A stretch of DNA of 23,491 nucleotides, from assembly GCA_002803225.1 (NCBI GenBank), contig NXFV01000352.1:1-23491 (forward strand). The letters are read 5' to 3'. The notes under the pieces are model-generated. The model made no database searches, was not told the DNA's origin, and worked only from the letters and a program-made list of their open reading frames with translations. This document shows positions 8,830 through 18,645 of the stretch, in pieces. Numbering within the stretch: the stretch's first letter is position 1; each line of letters begins with the position of its first letter. The stretch is from Gamarada debralockiae. Taxonomy: Eukaryota > Ascomycota > Leotiomycetes > Helotiales > Hyphodiscaceae. The position numbers were made by a program, and so were the translations under genes.

Positions 8830-10085
8830 TCAAGATTCCAGCATCGGTTCCTTGAAGTTGCTCTCAATCGTATCCTTCATGTCCCTCAGCAACTTGACAT
8901 ACTTTGCTGGGGGCTTATATTCGTCTCCTTCGTCCCGATGCTCAAACCCGAATTTGAAGTCGCAGCTGATGACATTTGAGAGGGTCTTGAGAGGTTCCAT
9001 GATTCCACTATCCAGAAACAACTCGGTCGCTTTTTCGTTCGCAATGTCCATAATCTTTTCCGTCTTATCTTCCAATTCATTGTCCTCATCATCAGTCTCC
9101 TCCATCAAATCCGCCATAATCAAATTTGAATTCGCCATAATTTCCACTTCAAGGCTGACTTCTAGTAACATAATCCGGGGAGAATTGGAGAGTATCTTGA
9201 CCAGATCTTTGATAAGAGTCGAGGATTGAAGAATTTTCTTGAATTCCGCGGCATCCTCAGCTTTAACAACGTGCGTATCGTCGTCGATCCACATTTCCAT
9301 GGGCTGCGTATGGTCGTCGCCGAAGTATGCGTCGAAGGAGATCTTTTGGAATTTCGCAAATATGTGAGGCTCAATATCACCGGACAGAGAAGCTGTATCA
9401 TAGACGACAACACCATTCTTATCAATCTTGCCAATCCCGTCGAGAGGGTTGTGTTTCCAAGCCATTTCATTTGGAAACCCGAATGTCAACGACTTCGGCT
9501 TCATTGCCAAAGAAAATATGTCACCTGGCTCTAAGGTCAAAACCGCTTCGCTGTAGAATATCGACATGGATTCGGAGTGTATCTGTCGGTTTGTTTGCAC
9601 AATAGCTAGGTGTCTCTTAATGTCCTCTTCATCTTCGTCCTCGTCGAAAGTGTCGTCAGAACAGGAGGAGCTTTCATCATCGTCATCCTCACCGCCGAAG
9701 AGTTCCCTCTCGATATCGGACATCATTGAATCGATATCTGAAACGTCTTCCGTCTCATCAGTCCACTCGTCCTCAGAATTCTGCCCCAACTCCCCGCCGG
9801 AATTATCCTCCAGATCATCTTCGAGATCAGCAATCCGGTCAGGTAGGGTAAGGTTGGTAGGTTCTTCGGAGGAGATATAGATCACTGGATTGGGAAGAAG
9901 GAGGTATCGATAGATCTCGAGTCGAATTTCTGCAGAACAGTTGTTCAGATGTGTTGAATCAAGGTGCAATATTGGATTTGGGGGCGAGTAGGATCATATG
10001 TACCTTTGGGTATCCGAAGAAAATGGCACGTTGCCTCAGAGGCCATCTCGCGACGCTCTGTCCCTCCCATGATCGTATCTGTCAT
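8830..10085 (-). CDS. F-box-like hypothetical protein with long acidic insert
   Basis: Two exons, 10004-10085 and 8830-9929, join over a 74-base intron (9930-10003; GTACAT donor, TTCTGCAG acceptor) to give 393 residues. The splice creates HFLRIPKEIRLEIYRYLLL at about residues 21-39. This is the N-terminal F-box-like helix pattern (LP.EIRLEIY..LL) common in fungal proteins of unknown function. The matching partner motif, LAIVQTNRQIHSESMSIFYS, is at about 135-154. Between them, residues ~62-131 are a low-complexity Asp/Glu/Ser tract with runs such as EDDDDESSS and DEDEDEED. The C-terminal half holds ordinary mixed sequence and a second smaller acidic patch. Without the splice the frame would have to begin at a TTG, which is why I prefer the ATG at 10085. 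F-box-type proteins often act as substrate receptors, but nothing here proves that. The gene looks intact. Confidence 0.75.
9930..10003 (-). other. intron of the F-box-like gene
   Basis: The donor is GTACAT and the acceptor TGTTCTGCAG. Joining the flanks completes the codon for Glu in IPKEIRLEIY and makes the total coding length divisible by three. Confidence 0.78.
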
Positions 10086-10188
10086 CGTTGTGGTGATCGA
10101 GTTGTGGTTGATCGAAAGTTGATGGGCGAACGGGAAAAAACAAATTTGGAAGTCGCGCTTCGCGTCATTTCTCGTCAGCCTTGTGGCG

Positions 10189-10200
10189 TATCACGTGATA
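10189..10200. promoter_or_regulatory. 12-base perfect palindrome with CACGTG E-box
   Basis: TATCACGTGATA is its own reverse complement. It lies 104 bases upstream of the ATG of the F-box-like gene. CACGTG is the binding site class of fungal bHLH factors. A functional role is inferred from position only. Confidence 0.4.
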
Positions 10201-11460
10201 AGGCTGAGCATGAGGCTGAAAAATGGGTTCCCTTTCACTGTCGCTGTTTTTAATCACTGAAGTCATGCACGATAGGATTGGGTACTTTTTCAAAGTTATG
10301 ATGAGTTGTCAGTTCGTTGCCCTGCTCGCTGGTGAATTTCTGGAATTGGCCCTTTCTGCAAGCGTTCACCGGTGCGTTGCAGATGCAAAGGAGCGGTGAA
10401 GTACTGTAGTTCTGATAAGTTGGCAGCGAAAGGGTTCTTGAGCTGGCAATGCATGAAACAATAATACATCCAATTCTCCAAGAGCGTTTCCTTCTTCGGT
10501 ATATTATTTGGGTGTTTGATATTGCCCAAAACGGTGTTTACAAACGAGGCTGTTGCCTCGCTTCGGAATTAAGGGGCTTCGGCGTACTTTCCAATTGAAA
10601 TAAACCATTAATCCTTTTATTATCAAATGATCAGTGCAAATATAAAGTTTATAACCCTTCCCATATAGTCTCACCGCACAGTAAACTTATAAGGTACCCT
10701 CGATTAAAACATCACTTTCGTTTCATAGCAGAATGAGGCAACTAGGTAATTTGGACGCCTAACCTTGCCAGCGTATTAGAGTTACCATCATCAAGCCCTC
10801 AAAAGGATACGAGTCATGAAGTCGGTGACATGTATTCCTAAAATCGTATTGTTGCATCACAGCAGATTATGCCGATTATGCCAACAAACCCCGCGATCGT
10901 AGTTGCCTAGTCAGTTGACTCCTCATCGGGCCAGGAAAGGGGAGGAACTCGCTCGAAAACTCGCTTGATTTTCTTTCAGGGATAAGTCGATTTGCCATCT
11001 CGTATTGTAGTAATACAGAGATACTTTCGTCCGAAATCAGACATCCAATCGCGTGCAAAGATGGGGTGGTGGGAGGGCGTATCTTTCTTGGGGGGGGGAG
11101 GGGGGGGAGGGGGCTTAGTGGGCGACCTCTGGACGACTAGATGATCTCAGTTTAGGAGTAGACCTCTCGCACTAACAGTTCTCCACCTTGGGTGTTTTTT
11201 TATGTTCCCAATTACAAATTCTTGAAGTCAATGCAATGGATAAAGCACTCTGTGTGGATCAGCAGTGGGTAATAGCAATATGGCATCCGGTCTAGAAGAA
11301 AACAACAAGACATGAATTACTTTTGAAACTCAAAATTATAACTTTTGATCAATAAATAAGATCCACAAATTAAAAATTACAATCAAGCAAAGAGATTCTT
11401 CGCCGGTGGTCACAAAAAGGACCTCAGGAGCGACCCAAGAAGCGACCCCCCATCAACCAT
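10201..11460. other. intergenic, AT-rich with a small hairpin and a G-run tract
   Basis: No gene can be supported. A perfect 6-base stem with a 4-base loop (CGAGGC TGTT GCCTCG) lies at 10545-10560. A G-rich tract is described separately. The last part, just before 11460, is the 3' flank of the minus-strand zinc-finger gene and is AT-rich, as expected of a 3' region. Confidence 0.4.
11063..11113 (+). repeat. G-run tract (G9-A-G8-A-G5) with quadruplex potential
   Basis: A series of G-runs starts with GGGG, GGG and GGG near 11063-11077. It is followed by nine, eight and five consecutive G separated by single A at 11090-11113. Four or more G-triplets in this spacing satisfy the usual G-quadruplex pattern. 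It is in an intergenic region. Confidence 0.6.
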
Positions 11461-12232
11461 TCAACCCTTTTGCCCCTGCTGGTATGAGTAATGCAGCTCG
11501 TCACCCCATCCTTCTTCGCCGTACTCTTGTGTCGACGTGTTGTCTCCGGTATACGTAGTATAAGTAGTATAAGCATTCGAATCAGTGGGCAAAGAAGTCT
11601 GATATGTGGTCGCTTGATAGTATGCCATAGGCCAAGTCGTGGAATCTTGAGGCGGATATTGCGTCGGATTGTTGACAGGAATGCTCGGTGCGTAGACAGT
11701 TCGACTCCAAGAACTGGAGGCTGCTGATGATGTACTGTGAGTAGGAGAGATAGGGACTCCGTAGCCCACTGGCGCCGAGCTCGCTGCAAAACTTGTTTCA
11801 TTGGGATATGTTTCTGCAGGCAATAATTAGACGAGAGATGAAGTGTGTTTAAGTGTAAAAGAGAGATACCTTGTGCCTGGTCAGGGTACTCAGGACCTTG
11901 TGTGTCATCATCATCGTATTCAGGATACTGTGAGCCTGACGGCTCATTCACTGGAACAACAAGATCCACTGCCCCAAATCATCAGTATTTTATGCCTTGA
12001 GCAATGAGGTACGAGACCAACCAGTGAGTTCGGGATGTTTGGTTTTCATATGGGCTTTGAGTCTTGATGCCCGTTTGGTGCCTTCGTAGTCGCAGCCAGG
12101 CTGAGAACAGAACTTCACTTCTCCATGTCTCTCCTCCTGATGCCTCGTGAGGTCTGCCTTGCGTCCAACACTGACATTGCACCCAGGGACAGAACAGTGA
12201 AGACGATTTTGAGTCTTTTGCCGAGTAGCCAT
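11461..12232 (-). CDS. C2H2 zinc-finger protein, two fingers
   Basis: Three exons (12022-12232, 11870-11968, 11461-11813) joined across two introns of 53 and 56 bases give 220 residues. Exon 1 codes for two adjacent C2H2 fingers, at about residues 13-36 and 42-66. Each has C-x4-C, then about 12 residues, then H-x4-H (CSVPGC...HQEERH and CSQPGC...HMKTKH). The fingers sit at the N-terminus. The rest is low-complexity: an acidic patch (EYDDDDTQGPEY, about 84-95), a Ser/Pro-rich middle, and a Tyr/Thr/Gln-rich tail (NAYTTYTTYTGDN) ending YSYQQGQKG. This layout fits a nucleic-acid-binding regulator with a disordered tail that might serve in activation. The target is unknown. An alternative donor at 12012 would add three residues and keep the frame. 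The gene appears intact. Confidence 0.82.
11814..11869 (-). other. intron 2 of the C2H2 gene
   Basis: The donor is GTATCT and the acceptor TGCCTGCAG. Joining the flanks makes a Glu codon and continues DQAQ into ETYPNETSF in frame. Confidence 0.75.
11969..12021 (-). other. intron 1 of the C2H2 gene
   Basis: The donor is GTTGGT and the acceptor TTGGGGCAG, with TACTGAT as a likely branch site. Splicing bypasses the TAA that would otherwise end the protein at 80 residues. Confidence 0.7.
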
Positions 12233-12319
12233 TTCGCTAGGTAGAGTTGTGCTGACTTTGTAAGGTGTTTAAAACTCTTGAGCCTCCAGAGGAAGGACGG
12301 AGGAGGAGGCTCATACATC

Positions 12320-12326
12320 TTTATAT
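12320..12326 (-). promoter_or_regulatory. TATA box of the C2H2 gene
   Basis: On the minus strand the sequence reads ATATAAAG about 90 bases upstream of the ATG at 12232, a normal spacing for a fungal core promoter. Confidence 0.45.
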
Positions 12327-13977
12327 GCAATGTACTCCGAGGGCGGAAAGGGCAATATGACAAGGCAGAATTGCTTCTCTTCTGATGCTTCCAGAATGGT
12401 GCCCTCGCTCTCGTTCTCTAAGAGCCTGCCACAAACGGTAAGATCCTGTCCGATGTATGGTGAAACCGTATCATCCTGCACCTAGAGCTTTCCAGAAGTC
12501 CGAGGACCAGAGGCTGCATGCTGCATTGGAGTAACACCAAATTGCTTTTGTCGACTGACAAGATATTGACGAATTGCCGTTCCCTGCGGCGGACCGACTA
12601 GAGATCTGACCAGTTGCTCGGAATCAGGGGATACTGGCAACCTATTCTGCGAATGCATACTTCTCTTATCCATTCCGACAATATGGTCGCTGGGTCAGTG
12701 ACAACTAACTAGCTGCGTTCAATCCTACTCGGTGCGAACAACGTTCGTGCCACGCGACCACTTGAGTGTCTGTTATGAAGATCATCTGCCATTGCATTGC
12801 ACTTTGGGACAAAGGCGGTCTCCGCGGACTCTGAGATCTGGCAGCAGAGCGATGAGAAAACGAAAAAGGGGGTGGTTCGCCATTTCAAATACCTTAAGTC
12901 GCAATTTGTAAGGCGGCCAGTCGCATGGTTTTGGCATGGCTCGCTTCCGTTTGCGGGAAACGGCGGTGAGTACCTTGTGTTGATTTCCATTTTCGTTGAG
13001 AAGCCCATCATCATCTTTGAGGCTCCTGTGAGGAGGTGGTCTTTAGGCACCTTCATTTGGCGGTCTTACCCATAGGCAATTTCCACCATGTTCGTAAAGG
13101 GTCACTTCAAGTCTTTCGTCATTGGTCCTCGAGAGGAGAGTAGACCAGCCCTTACAAATCCCGATTTCCTTGTTTCCGAGAATCTTGCCTCGAGACAATG
13201 CGACATTGGATCTAGGACTCCTACTGGATATTCTCTGGTATCGAGAGAATGAAATATCCCATTAATTGTACGCCCTATTAACCTTAGACCTGCCAGATCC
13301 GGGTATCATACCGACTGTTTGTCGCCTTACGCACGGAGGGTACATGCTGCACCCTAGCCGATGTAAAGGACTCGGCCGCCATTGTTCCACATGCAAGAAG
13401 TAACAACGTGACACTCTCGTGGCTCAGAAGTTTCCAGAAGCGCCTCGAGACTTTGAGATAGATATGCCCCTAAGGCGTGCATAAGCTAGGCGCAGATGCA
13501 GCACATCCATATGCAGCTAAATTTCCAGAAGCTCACAACCCTTAATGATATGAAAGCCACTGGGCATTGGATGCTTGTTTATACTTCCATGTGCGCTATC
13601 ACCCTGTTTTGAAGTTGAATTAAACGTGAAACTTAGACCACTAGGATGTGCTCTCTCGTAAGGTCTCGTCGGACTAACCTAAAACTGCTGGCGAGCTCGA
13701 CCGGGGTACGTACATTTTGCCCGCCCTCCATCGCCGCTTTAATAACGTCCCGTCGGCTACTGGTCCCTAAAAGTTGACCAGTCGGTATTTCATGATTCAA
13801 ATGGCTTAGAAAGGATGCGATCTTCCTCTTCCTTAGAATTTTATGAAGCTTTTTTGATAGCTGCCGATTTGTTAGAAAAAGCCAACGATAGCAAAATCAC
13901 AGCCATGGGTAATGAACGCCAATATTCAACTCGAATCTTTAAAACCCCAAACAGTAGCAGTGTTATGCCTTTCTACG
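12327..13977. other. intergenic, with TTCCAGAA motifs; one unassigned small frame
   Basis: A minus-strand frame with an ATG at 12673 and end at 12482 would code for 63 residues (includes GPPQGTAIRQYLVSRQKQFG). It matches no family I know, and a CATTCGCAG just inside it could be an intron acceptor of a lost gene. TTCCAGAA occurs four times between about 12388 and 13530. One copy is part of a three-unit heat-shock-type element. Nothing else in this stretch looks coding. Confidence 0.35.
13427..13439. promoter_or_regulatory. three-unit heat-shock-element-like motif
   Basis: The bases read GAA-gt-TTC-ca-GAA, a perfect nGAAnnTTCnnGAA array. No intact gene starts next to it. The nearest downstream minus-strand relic ends at 13978. 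It may be chance or the leftover of a lost promoter. Confidence 0.3.
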
Positions 13978-15005
13978 TTAGTAACCGCCAATCTCAGGCA
14001 CGACTGATCTTAGGAGGTCTAGAATCTCTCCCCAAATCTTCTGCTTCAATTGCAGACCCTCCTTGGATACTACTAGTGTTCCTGGACTATTAGGGTCAGG
14101 GAGGATCTGGTATGTGGAAGAGGAGTAGCTTACGTTGCAATTTTTTGATGGTCCAGGTACTTTCCATGCGCTTCACTGCCACGCACGGCTCCATCCACAA
14201 TCGTCTTACTTCCCTCTTGAATCGTTCTGGCTGTCAGGAACTCCACCACCTCCAGCAAAAATGGTGCTCCCGGCTCCCGGGTCATCAATTCGACTTGCAA
14301 ATCCAGGAGCCACGGTATTCACAACCACGGTGGATTTCCATCGATCAGCGAGGCCAGACGAGCGAGCTCCATCGTGACGTGAAGGCTGAGGAGTTTACTG
14401 ACGGCGTATTGTTCAGTAACCGAGGCTTTCGAGTTCTCCCAATGCGTCTTATCGTTCAGCAACTTCAAGGAGTTGTTGGCAGTTCGTTCTTTGAACTGCG
14501 CTTCCATACGGATATCGCTGCCCGTAAGAATCAAGTGGGTGGTTGACCCTGGATGTTTGTCACCATTTGAGGCAACAGCAGCAATCCCAACAATGCCGTG
14601 CTTAAAACATTGACTTGAAGCTGACGTTCCCACCCGTGGGGGCTCACATGCCAGGATCCGCTTGCCAGACCAGCATTCATGATCGCCACATCCAATCTCT
14701 AAAGACTATTGGCTCGAGCAGCAAATGCTTTCACACTGGCGAAATTTTTCCATGTTGACTTCCCATAATTCAATGACACCGACTCGTCCGGTCGTACTTT
14801 CGATGTCAGCTTTTGCTGTTTGACCTTTTTATAGTGTCCGAACTCCAAGAATAACTTTCGGGGTTCCGAGAGACAATGTGTCGTCGGTCTCAAGACCAAG
14901 ACCGGTGTTTGCTCCAGTGATGACAACTGTTTTGGAGGCGATGGAGTCTGATGGAGGTAGATGGAGGGTCATGAATGGCTGGGCGAAGAGTCTGAGAAGT
15001 CCCAT
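13978..15005 (-). pseudogene. short-chain dehydrogenase/reductase (classical SDR), decayed
   Basis: The start MGLLRLFAQPF is at 15005, with an in-frame ATG at 15035 ten residues earlier. The nucleotide-binding motif VVITGANTGLGLE follows. A TAA at 14829-14831 breaks RTL.KGQ. A frameshift near 14740 leads to ASVKAFAARANSL, then TAG at 14699-14701, then [16 protein letters not shown] with the NAG motif and LLLLPQM. Another shift leads to a block with the catalytic pair YAVSK (about 14400). Two small deletions near 14300 break PGF.CKSELMTREPGAPF. The tail TIQEGSKTIVDGAV, HGKYLDHQK is readable. A normal 47-base intron (14087-14133, GTAAGC...AATAG, CTGAC branch) joins to TLVVSKEGLQLKQKIWGEIL and a stop at 13978-13980. 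The full family order is present and the length is near normal (about 330), but five or more lesions make it non-functional. Substrate unknown. Confidence 0.85.
14087..14133 (-). other. preserved intron in the SDR relic
   Basis: GTAAGC donor, CTGAC branch site and TAATAG acceptor are all intact. Removing it joins QKIAT to PGTLVVSKEGL in frame, so the splice signals outlived the reading frame. Confidence 0.7.
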
Positions 15006-15035
15006 GATTGAATTTGGATTTGAAATCGATGTCAT

Positions 15036-16499
15036 GAAGAAGATTCAGGAAGATGGGAATTCAGAGAAGCAGTTCGGTAAAGAGATACAGATATCGAATG
15101 GAATAACTAACAGGGACCAAACGTGTAGATGAGAGTATTGTATGCATCTGAAGAAATGCCTTGCATTTCGCTTGAATATGAGGCTTCACAATCGCAATGG
15201 GGACATAAGGAAAGGGTTATCGCGAATCCCCGGTCGCCAAAGTTGAGCTCTTCGACTGTTCGACATCGGAGGAATTAATTGTATCCGCTTCTGGGGGGAG
15301 CGTATCCCAATTGAACCTTGGAACACTTTGTTCAGTGGCAAAAGATACTGATCCATTTCAGTTTCAACAATGCTGTTCTGTGGAATGGCCATATCGGAGA
15401 GTTCTTCGAGATTGCAGTGACGCCACGAGGTCCTCGGACTTATTGAGTTAAACCCGATTGACGTGATGCGCGTAAACGGATTGACTCACTCGAGAGGGGT
15501 ATATTTGACCCGTCGGCGTAACCAATGTCCTTCAGTATTACTGTTTCTGAGTATCACTCACCAGAAATAGAATCTTATTTTACTTCAATGTCAGGTCTTT
15601 CAAGGATCTGGCCCCAAATGCTCGTTAGCGAGTTCTGGTGTTCGACGCGACGTGTTTCGCAGCCACCAATGAGCGAAGATTCTGCTTACTCTCCTTCGTG
15701 CAAGGAAGTTGACTAGCGACGCACCCAGCATTTGCTGCCTGTCTCTGCTGCCCTGTAAAGAAAGAATAATTCTTCCTACTTTGTACCCCATTACGGACAA
15801 AACGTAGCGGGTCCAAAGGAGCTCAACAAGCTTTGAGGACTTGCCTATTTGACAAAGCAGACTTGGGCGACAACCGGCTGCGGAGAGGAACAAAGGAGCT
15901 CCCAGCTTCCGCATCTCAGAAGTTTTGTTGTGTTGTTTCCCAATCACCTTTAAAACAAAGTTTGTAAGTCAAGAAGTCTCCAACGTCACGTCAATCCTCA
16001 ACACAAATGCTTAGTGCTGGTGGGATTTCAAAAGAAGATGGCGAACCCCTCCTGGTCAGCAATTTATTTTCCCTCTGGCTCTGGGTCCAAACCCAGGCAA
16101 TCCAACGATCCCACCACAGTGACTCAAGCGCAGAGAGAAGCACTGCTAGAACAGTGTTGGTTACAGACAGAACAAAATTGAAGACATAGCGCAGGAAATG
16201 GCTGGATAGCGAAAGGGGCTCTTAGGAGGGCACTTTCGGCATTGTTGGGCACTGAACTTATGATGGTGTGGACAGGGATCAGAAAATACTTGCTGTTAGT
16301 AAGTAAGTTTGGAATACCCTCCTCCCTACTCACAAAAGATGATAGGCGAACGCTCTCTTGCTCTTCAATCAAAAAAAAAGTTTTTTGGGGGGAGGGGGGG
16401 GGGGTTTGGTTTGAGCAAATGCTAACCCAGAAGCTTCGTCAAGCAAGGTTCATCTTACCGTGGAGGCATTCAAAAGTGAGGCAGACTTTTGCATGGCCC
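15036..16499. other. intergenic, no recognised gene
   Basis: A minus-strand frame at 15600-15947 (115 residues) has no family motif I recognise, and opposing frames overlap it. A low-complexity block, A9-G-T6-G6-A-G11, lies at about 16371-16404. I see nothing else here. Confidence 0.35.
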
Positions 16500-16850
16500 T
16501 CTATTCCGCAAAGTCCCTACATATCCCATCCCTACGATGTATCGACAATTGTATGTTGAGCATGCGGCATAATACCGTACTTGGAGGTTATGATTCAGGC
16601 GAGATCCACCGCATATTTCTGGAACTGTCTCCTGAGGAGATCTTGCTGGCTGGCAGAGAAACCTGCGGAAGTAAGTCAGACCAATCCCGTTCAAATGGAG
16701 AATGTCACCAAGATAAACAGCGCCCAAGACAAACATAAATTTCCCCTGGATACTATGTGGGATTTGTTTCATTGTCTCGCTCTTGGCACCATAGTTATGC
16801 ATCATGGGAACCATACCAGTGTACCCCAAGGTGGAATAAAGAGATCGTTC
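16500..16850 (-). pseudogene. possible PAQR/Izh (hemolysin-III-like) membrane protein fragment
   Basis: A minus-strand stretch reads STLGYTGMVPMMHNYGAKSE and then GKFMFVLGAVYLG. This resembles the TM5-TM6 part of PAQR receptors (LG.SG.VP..HG, then G.LYI.GA..YA.R.PER). A possible 44-base intron (GTGACA...TTCCGCAG) follows VYLG, and the downstream residues ARSPQETVPEICGGSRLNH loosely recall the AR.PER..PG..D..G.SH..H segment. No intact frame spans the whole domain and the zinc-binding histidines at the ends cannot be placed with certainty. Fungal PAQR proteins (Izh type) act in zinc and sterol homeostasis. This is a weak call from pattern only. Confidence 0.35.
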
Positions 16851-17838
16851 ATTTCGACATAAAGCAAGAAAATTGTGAGATCATAATCATTCCAAAAGTT
16901 CTTTATTCAAGTACTGATACAGCGTTGAAGTGTTATTTGAGGCACCAAATACAGATAAAGAGCATATTGGCAACGCCTCCTTAAAGGTACGAGAACCATA
17001 TCAGTCTGAACATGTCCGTAGTCAGCTAAGCTGGGAATTGGCAACAGGTCTCTGATTTCGGGCTGTCAGTAGATGTGCCTCCAAGTAGGATTCCAAAAGT
17101 AAGAACCTTCATTCTCCAAATACACATTACTCCATTCCATTAGGTTTCATTGGTTCTGCTCTCGATCACTATTGATAAAGCCTCTCCTAGAGCTTGAATC
17201 TCAATAAACTTCGCTCTGCTTTCTTCTTACGTATTGAATAAAGCCTGGCTATAATATATTCAGTCAGAAGTATCATGACGATTACCAAGGTTATGGAACA
17301 CCTACACACTATCTGTCAGTAAGTTTGTCTTAGTGAATTCTTTCAACACATTTTATCTGAGTATGTAATAGCTAAAGTAGTCATTTATCATAAGAGCAAA
17401 TAAACCTAGCAATACCCGGCTACCCTAAGCTCCGCCGGCCATGGATAAGCCAAATCCGAAACAAGAGTTATGGTAGCAAAAGCAATGTCTGGCAGATAGG
17501 TTTGATAATGGTGTCTTCAGCCGGAATAACATATCTCGATGACTGGCGGAACATGGTTTAATATGAGTCCGACATGTTGTTGGATCTTCGGCAACATAGA
17601 TTTGGTGGATACACAATAGGGTACCCGGACGATCAAGATGAAGTACAAGACCCCAGTCCAATGGATCCTGCAGATCAAAGATACGCATACAGTCAATCAC
17701 TAAAGTCGTTGATCAAAGACTGTTTGCTTATTTAATCTGAAAAGAGACCAACACGAGAGTAGTTGGTGAATCGAGCAGGAACAGGGCTTCAAGACGAACG
17801 AACTATAAATCAGACGATTCCTTCGTTCGCACCGATGT
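16851..17838. other. AT-rich intergenic, no recognised gene
   Basis: All frames are short and interrupted and none has a motif. The right end would hold the 5' flank of the plus-strand broken gene that follows. Confidence 0.4.
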
Positions 17839-18620
17839 TTGTCTCTTGTCCAGGCACTTCATCCAGATCCTGATATATCAATGCTATGGTACTCTGGACA
17901 CACTTTTGGAACACCACAGCCAGCACAAGTAGCACAACCACCCGCTCCGGCTCCAGCAACCCAAGGAGCCGCAAATCAAGGAACTACAAATCAAGGCCCT
18001 GCAAACCAGGGAGCGCAAGGTGCAGTAGCCCAAGCACAGCGTCCCGTGGTTCCACCTCGACCTCAAGGCCCGGCTCGAATCAAGGCCCGCAACCCCGACA
18101 GCCCGCGCTCCTGCCTCCACGACCTCAACCACTTAATCATCCTGCAGTCTTCTACTTCAACAGAGGCAGAATCCACCAATTAATCTGCACCGTATAGGAT
18201 CCTGGCGGTCTGAACACTAGAACAATAAGATTTAATGGTCTCGATGCCAGAATCACGTTTAGAAGTTTGAAAAACATGCTTGTGCAAAGTGGCCGTACGA
18301 TTCCGAGGGACCACATGAAGATTCACTTGGTATGAATGTGAGGTCGAATCGACAACTGCTGGTGAGTTACAGTTTCTTGAGCATGATATTCTTAGGGTGG
18401 AGCATGATGGTCCACCATGAACTTGACGAAAGAATCCCTGGAGACACTTTGGTTTTGGACATCGAACATCGTTGGTATGCACTTTGGTGATATTCCAATT
18501 TCCGATACTGTCTTGAATCAAGGACAGCCAGTTCAAGATTGTCTGCATAGAGTTCCGGAATCATCTCCAGCAGAGGCTTTCGGATATCGCAAACGGTAAT
18601 CACCGAAGATGAGCTTCAAT
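17839..18620 (+). pseudogene. unrecognised plus-strand gene with Pro/Gln/Ala-rich segment, broken
   Basis: A frame from 17839 has no clear ATG and reads into a low-complexity run of NQG/TQG and PPRPQ units (about 17926-18070), for example AANQGTTNQGPANQGAQGAV. A frameshift near 18075 is needed to continue into QPALLPPRPQPLNHPAVFYF and GRIHQLICTV. A TAG (about 18194) follows, and the same frame then runs on through LNTRTIRFNGLDARITFRSL and SGRTIPRDHMKIHLV. Two more blocks, DERIPGDTLVLDIEHRWYAL and IPISDTVLNQGQPVQD, lie in different frames at about 18420-18545. The consistent amino-acid texture across lesions suggests a real former gene. I do not recognise the family. It converges with the minus-strand relic that ends near 18646. 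Confidence 0.4.
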
Positions 18621-18645
18621 CTCAAGGAGCCGGAGAGTCTGTGTG

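Noticed and set aside
12482..13056. Two minus-strand frames of 63 and 115 residues
   Set aside because: No motif, no splice model linking them, and no promoter signal. The first is mentioned only as unassigned.
13815..14093. 92-residue plus-strand frame
   Set aside because: It overlaps, antisense, the C-terminal exon and the intron of the SDR relic, so it is a shadow.
15600..15947. 115-residue minus-strand frame
   Set aside because: No recognisable domain, and overlapping frames on the other strand are of similar quality.
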